Source: Acidobacteriota bacterium (GTDB taxonomy: Bacteria; Acidobacteriota; Terriglobia; Terriglobales; Acidobacteriaceae). Taken from it: 7,036 bases of DNA. A model generated the notes under the pieces. It saw only the letters and a list, made by a program, of their open reading frames with translations. It was not told the DNA's origin and did no database searches. Position numbers and translations under genes: made by a program. Shown here one piece after another: positions 5,916 through 7,036 of the stretch. Every line of letters begins with the position of its first letter. Position 1 is the stretch's first letter. The stretch covers positions 1-7,036 of the forward strand of contig JAEKKE010000022.1 in NCBI GenBank assembly GCA_019510535.1, written 5' to 3'.

Positions 5916-6323
5916 TTATTGCGCTGCTGCAGGCTTGTCGTCAGCCTTCGGCTTATCTTCTTCTGCCTTCTTGGCAGTGAAAGTGCCGGGATAGCCGAGA
6001 GGCTGCACATCGATGGTGCCTGCCAATGAGCCATCTTCCGCCAGAGTGCCAACCCAGGTCAGAATGAGCGCTTGGCCTTCATACTCGCCTCCATGCTTGA
6101 AGGTAAGCTTCGTGTCCTCCAGCGTTCCGGTCACGTCATACGACTTGTTGCTGAGCGAGCAGGTGCCGGTAATCTTGTTATCTTTGTCGATCGAGAACGT
6201 GCAGCTCTCATTGACCGGATAGCCGTTGACGTCGCCATAGATCTTCCAACTGCCTGCAACAGGAGTGGTGGCAGCAAAGGCGGTGGCCGTTAGCGAGAGC
6301 ACAAGCGCGGCGAAGCGTTTCAT
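5916..6323 (-). CDS. Secreted protein of unknown function, 135 residues
   Basis: I do not recognise a named family. Residues 1-17 form a clear Sec signal peptide: Lys2-Arg3, a hydrophobic core, and cleavage after Ala-Phe-Ala. The mature part (about 20-117) alternates short beta-like stretches and turns, with repeated Gly-Thr-containing pieces (ITGTCSL, VTGTLED, WVGTLAEDGSLAGTIDV). This suggests a small beta-barrel or beta-sandwich, lipocalin-like at most. Cys41 and Cys55 are the only cysteines of the mature protein and could form a disulfide in the periplasm. The tail (118-135) is charged and rich in Lys, Glu, Asp, Pro and Ala, and looks disordered. The start is supported by GAGGAG seven bases upstream of ATG 6323 on the minus strand. 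It is the first gene of a probable two-gene transcript with the SRPBCC gene. It is divergent from the Tat-exported TIM-barrel gene across 110 bases. Confidence 0.75.
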   Translation of the reverse strand: MKRFAALVLSLTATAFAATTPVAGSWKIYGDVNGYPVNESCTFSIDKDNKITGTCSLSNKSYDVTGTLEDTKLTFKHGGEYEGQALILTWVGTLAEDGSLAGTIDVQPLGYPGTFTAKKAEEDKPKADDKPAAAQ

Positions 6324-6433
6324 CGATGGTCTCCTCGGGGATGGGTGCAGCCAATATTACATGACGCAGATTGACAAGCCACCAGAAAAGCGCAGAGACT
6401 CGCAATCGAAGGTTCCCGAAGGAGAAAAGAGAG

Positions 6434-7036
6434 ATGCGGATGAATCGGCGGCAGTTTATGGGTGGCGCGGCAGCGGTTACGGCGGCAGGTGTGATGGGAC
6501 GGATGGCATGGGCTGATCCGCTCGGCCTGCCTATCGGTATCCAGCTTTACACCGTGCGCGATCCCATGATGAAAGACACCGTGGGCACCGTGAAGCAGAT
6601 TGCCGGGATGGGCTACAAGGAAGTAGAGACGGCGGGTTACGGCACTATTAAAACTGCGGCCGAGTTCCGCAAGGTGCTGGATGACGCCGGCCTGAAGTGC
6701 CCCAGCGCGCACCTGCAGTGGGACATCAACAATCTGCAGAAGTCGTTCGATGATGCCAAGGCGCTGGGTTGCAAGTACGCAACTGCATCCGTTCCGAAAC
6801 AACTGATCCAGGAGAAGCTGACCAAGTCGCCGGCTGAGATGTCAGACGCCGAACGTGCGGCATGGCGCGCGAAGATGGTTGCTCCGCTGACGGGCGATGA
6901 CTTCAAGAAGCTGGCCGAGGTCATGAACAAGGTGGGTGAAGAGGCGAAGAAGAACGGTCTGGTCTTCGCAGCACACAATGACACCATGGAGTTTGCCCTG
7001 GTGGACAGCGTTCCGGGCTACGACTACCCGCTCAAG
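6434..7036 (+). CDS. Tat-exported sugar phosphate isomerase/epimerase-like TIM-barrel protein, 3'-truncated
   Basis: The frame is open from ATG 6434 to the right edge (201 codons, no stop). The N-terminus carries a twin-arginine signal, NRRQFMGGAAAV (residues 4-15, Arg5-Arg6), then a hydrophobic stretch and a likely cleavage near Ala-Trp-Ala (25-27). Folded, cofactor-bearing proteins use this route to the periplasm. The mature part opens with GLPIGIQLYTVRD (31-43), the usual first strand of xylose-isomerase-like/AP-endonuclease-2 TIM barrels. It continues with GYKEVETAGYG (60-70), SAHLQWD (91-97) and VFAAHNDTMEF (177-187). Glu65, His93 and His181 are candidate metal or active-site residues by family pattern. 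Such proteins typically isomerise or epimerise sugars or hydrolyse sugar derivatives; the substrate is unknown. AAGGAG at 6419-6424 lies nine bases before ATG 6434; a second ATG at 6440 is a close alternative. About a third of the protein is missing, judged from typical lengths near 280-320 residues. Confidence 0.85.
   Translation, partial: MRMNRRQFMGGAAAVTAAGVMGRMAWADPLGLPIGIQLYTVRDPMMKDTVGTVKQIAGMGYKEVETAGYGTIKTAAEFRKVLDDAGLKCPSAHLQWDINNLQKSFDDAKALGCKYATASVPKQLIQEKLTKSPAEMSDAERAAWRAKMVAPLTGDDFKKLAEVMNKVGEEAKKNGLVFAAHNDTMEFALVDSVPGYDYPLK

Noticed and set aside
6354..6359. Minus-strand TAATAT as a -10 box for the secreted protein gene.
   Set aside because: It has no -35 partner at the right spacing; TTGTCA lies only about 12 bases upstream of it.
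6371..6376. Consensus -35 hexamer TTGACA upstream of the Tat/TIM-barrel gene.
   Set aside because: No acceptable -10 box occurs 16 to 18 bases downstream, so the single hexamer is not enough to call a promoter.
1..7036. Search for a defence island, CRISPR array, phage, transposase, tRNA or rRNA.
   Set aside because: The coding space is filled by recognisable housekeeping and signalling families or secreted proteins. No spaced repeats with spacers, integrase-type motifs or tRNA cloverleaf were seen. I do not see evidence for a larger novel multi-gene system here.

Overview
The window looks like ordinary chromosomal DNA from a Gram-negative, moderately GC-rich soil-type bacterium. My best guess is an acidobacterium of the Terriglobia (Granulicella/Terriglobus/Edaphobacter type). 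This rests on the gene families: a Tat-exported sugar isomerase-like TIM-barrel protein, an acidobacterial-style ROK kinase, an Rv2578c/PA0069-type radical SAM protein and small secreted proteins of no known family. No marker gene such as rRNA is present, so the placement is inference.

Layout, left to right. (1) A 5'-truncated TldE/PmbA-type protein runs off the left edge and ends at 1192. (2) A 184-base gap holds a degenerate inverted-repeat element (1197-1304), followed by a tiny predicted secreted, His/Arg-rich peptide (1377-1523). (3) A radical SAM protein (1581-2663, +) converges on a ROK-family glucokinase-like gene (2787-3542, -). The gap between them is a perfect 30-bp inverted repeat built from an octamer, TTGAATRG. 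(4) Divergent from the kinase, a membrane-anchored PAS-GGDEF diguanylate cyclase (3713-5389, +) overlaps the 3' end of the next gene tail to tail by 32 bases. (5) A two-gene minus-strand unit encodes a secreted 135-residue protein of unknown function (5916-6323) and then a membrane-anchored SRPBCC protein (5358-5888). (6) Divergent from that unit, a Tat-signal sugar phosphate isomerase/epimerase-like gene starts at 6434 and runs off the right edge.

The genes do not form one pathway. They are short independent transcription units: two convergent pairs (radical SAM/kinase and GGDEF/SRPBCC) and two divergent intergenic regions (3543-3712 and 6324-6433). Only the 5916-6323 and 5358-5888 genes look co-transcribed, with a 27-base gap and a strong ribosome binding site. 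I found no CRISPR array, tRNA, rRNA, transposase, phage gene or recognisable defence system. The most unusual DNA is the octamer inverted repeat at 2656-2782. The second is the inverted-repeat element after the TldE gene. The least explained protein-coding item is the 48-residue basic exported peptide.
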